Source of the DNA: Actinoplanes subtropicus
Lineage (GTDB): Bacteria; Actinomycetota; Actinomycetes; Mycobacteriales; Micromonosporaceae
DNA length: 64,000 nt
Assembly (NCBI RefSeq): GCF_000721705.1
Contig: NZ_JOJL01000020.1
Location: 367,647 to 431,646 of the forward strand
Direction: 5' to 3'
Shown here: piece by piece, positions 63,720 through 64,000 of the stretch
How the letters are laid out: every line of letters starts with the position of its first letter
Position numbering within the stretch: position 1 is the first letter of the stretch
Program-made: the position numbers and the translations under genes
The notes under the pieces: generated by a model
Database searches by the model: none
Seen by the model: the letters and a program-made list of their open reading frames with translations, nothing else
What the model was told of the DNA's origin: nothing

Positions 63720-64000
63720 GCGACGCTGGGGCGACGCGGGCGCGGGGGCGACGCGGGCGCGGGGGCGACGCGAGCGCGGGGGCGACGCGAGCGCGGGGGC
63801 GACGCGAGCGCGGGGGCGACGCGAGCGCGGGCGCGACGCGAGCGCGGGCGCGGGCGCGGGCGCGACGCGGGCGCGGGCGCGGGCGCGACGCGAGCGCGGG
63901 CGCGGGCGCGACGCGAGCGCGGGCGCGACGCGAGCGCGGGGGCGACGCGAGCGCGGGGGCGACGCGAGCGCGGGGGCGGGGGCGGCGCGACGCCGGGGGG
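63720..64000. repeat. GC-rich 17-bp minisatellite running to the window end
   Basis: Units of GCGACGCGAGCGCGGGG type with a 17-bp period (for example starts at 63731, 63748, 63765, 63782), with shortened variants in the middle. The array continues beyond the window. No gene is visible between 63296 and 64000. Confidence 0.9.

Overview
The window is very GC-rich DNA with many GTG starts, GTGA/ATGA start-stop overlaps and actinobacterial protein families (XRE-DUF5753 regulators, GntR-TetR hybrids, YqeB, DUF4097 with DrrAB-type ABC genes). It looks like chromosomal sequence of an actinomycete, most plausibly a Micromonosporaceae member such as Actinoplanes. That placement is an inference from gene content; there is no rRNA or tRNA here to confirm it.

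Layout. 0-9 kb: the end of an FMN reductase, a secreted subtilase, the zinc-free ribosomal protein L36 paralogue, a membrane protein/histidine kinase/response regulator operon, and an RHH regulator-DUF4097-ABC exporter operon with a MobA-like nucleotidyltransferase. 9-18 kb: a LuxR regulator, a frameshifted RDD/beta-propeller gene, FabV, an isochorismatase/GlxA pair, a decayed TAP-family hydrolase, and an Entner-Doudoroff pair (eda-kdgK) whose junction holds three tandem mini-ORFs. 18-25 kb: a GGDEF-EAL protein, a FAD monooxygenase divergent from a GntR-TetR regulator, and a GH13 glucosidase. 25-30 kb: an operon of two GT4 glycosyltransferases, a predicted alpha/alpha-barrel protein and a GH130 enzyme, opened by an 8-codon leader ORF. 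30-44 kb: a regulator flanked by two paralogous small proteins, a second two-component system with an odd acidic/His-Trp insertion in its kinase, a second GGDEF protein, a TetR/MFS pair, and genes with in-frame minisatellites.

43.9-53.5 kb is a coherent alpha-glucan utilisation locus: a secreted GH87 alpha-1,3-glucanase cuts polymer outside the cell, a lipoprotein-dependent ABC importer takes up oligosaccharides, a cytoplasmic GH13 enzyme splits them, and a LacI repressor probably controls the set. 54.0-57.2 kb is a tryptophan-to-anthranilate operon (kynA-kynU-amidohydrolase) without a recognisable KynB. 57.4-63.3 kb holds an NmrA-like reductase, two methyltransferases, a lipoprotein and small membrane proteins.

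The most unusual structure is a pair of inverted arms (about 59.07-59.33 and 63.38-63.69 kb). Each carries an array of 16-bp units built on GCGAG-TAT-CTCGC and is flanked outside by a GC-rich tandem repeat. A third array of the same 16-mer sits at 18.55 kb. I saw no CRISPR array, tRNA, rRNA, transposase or phage gene.
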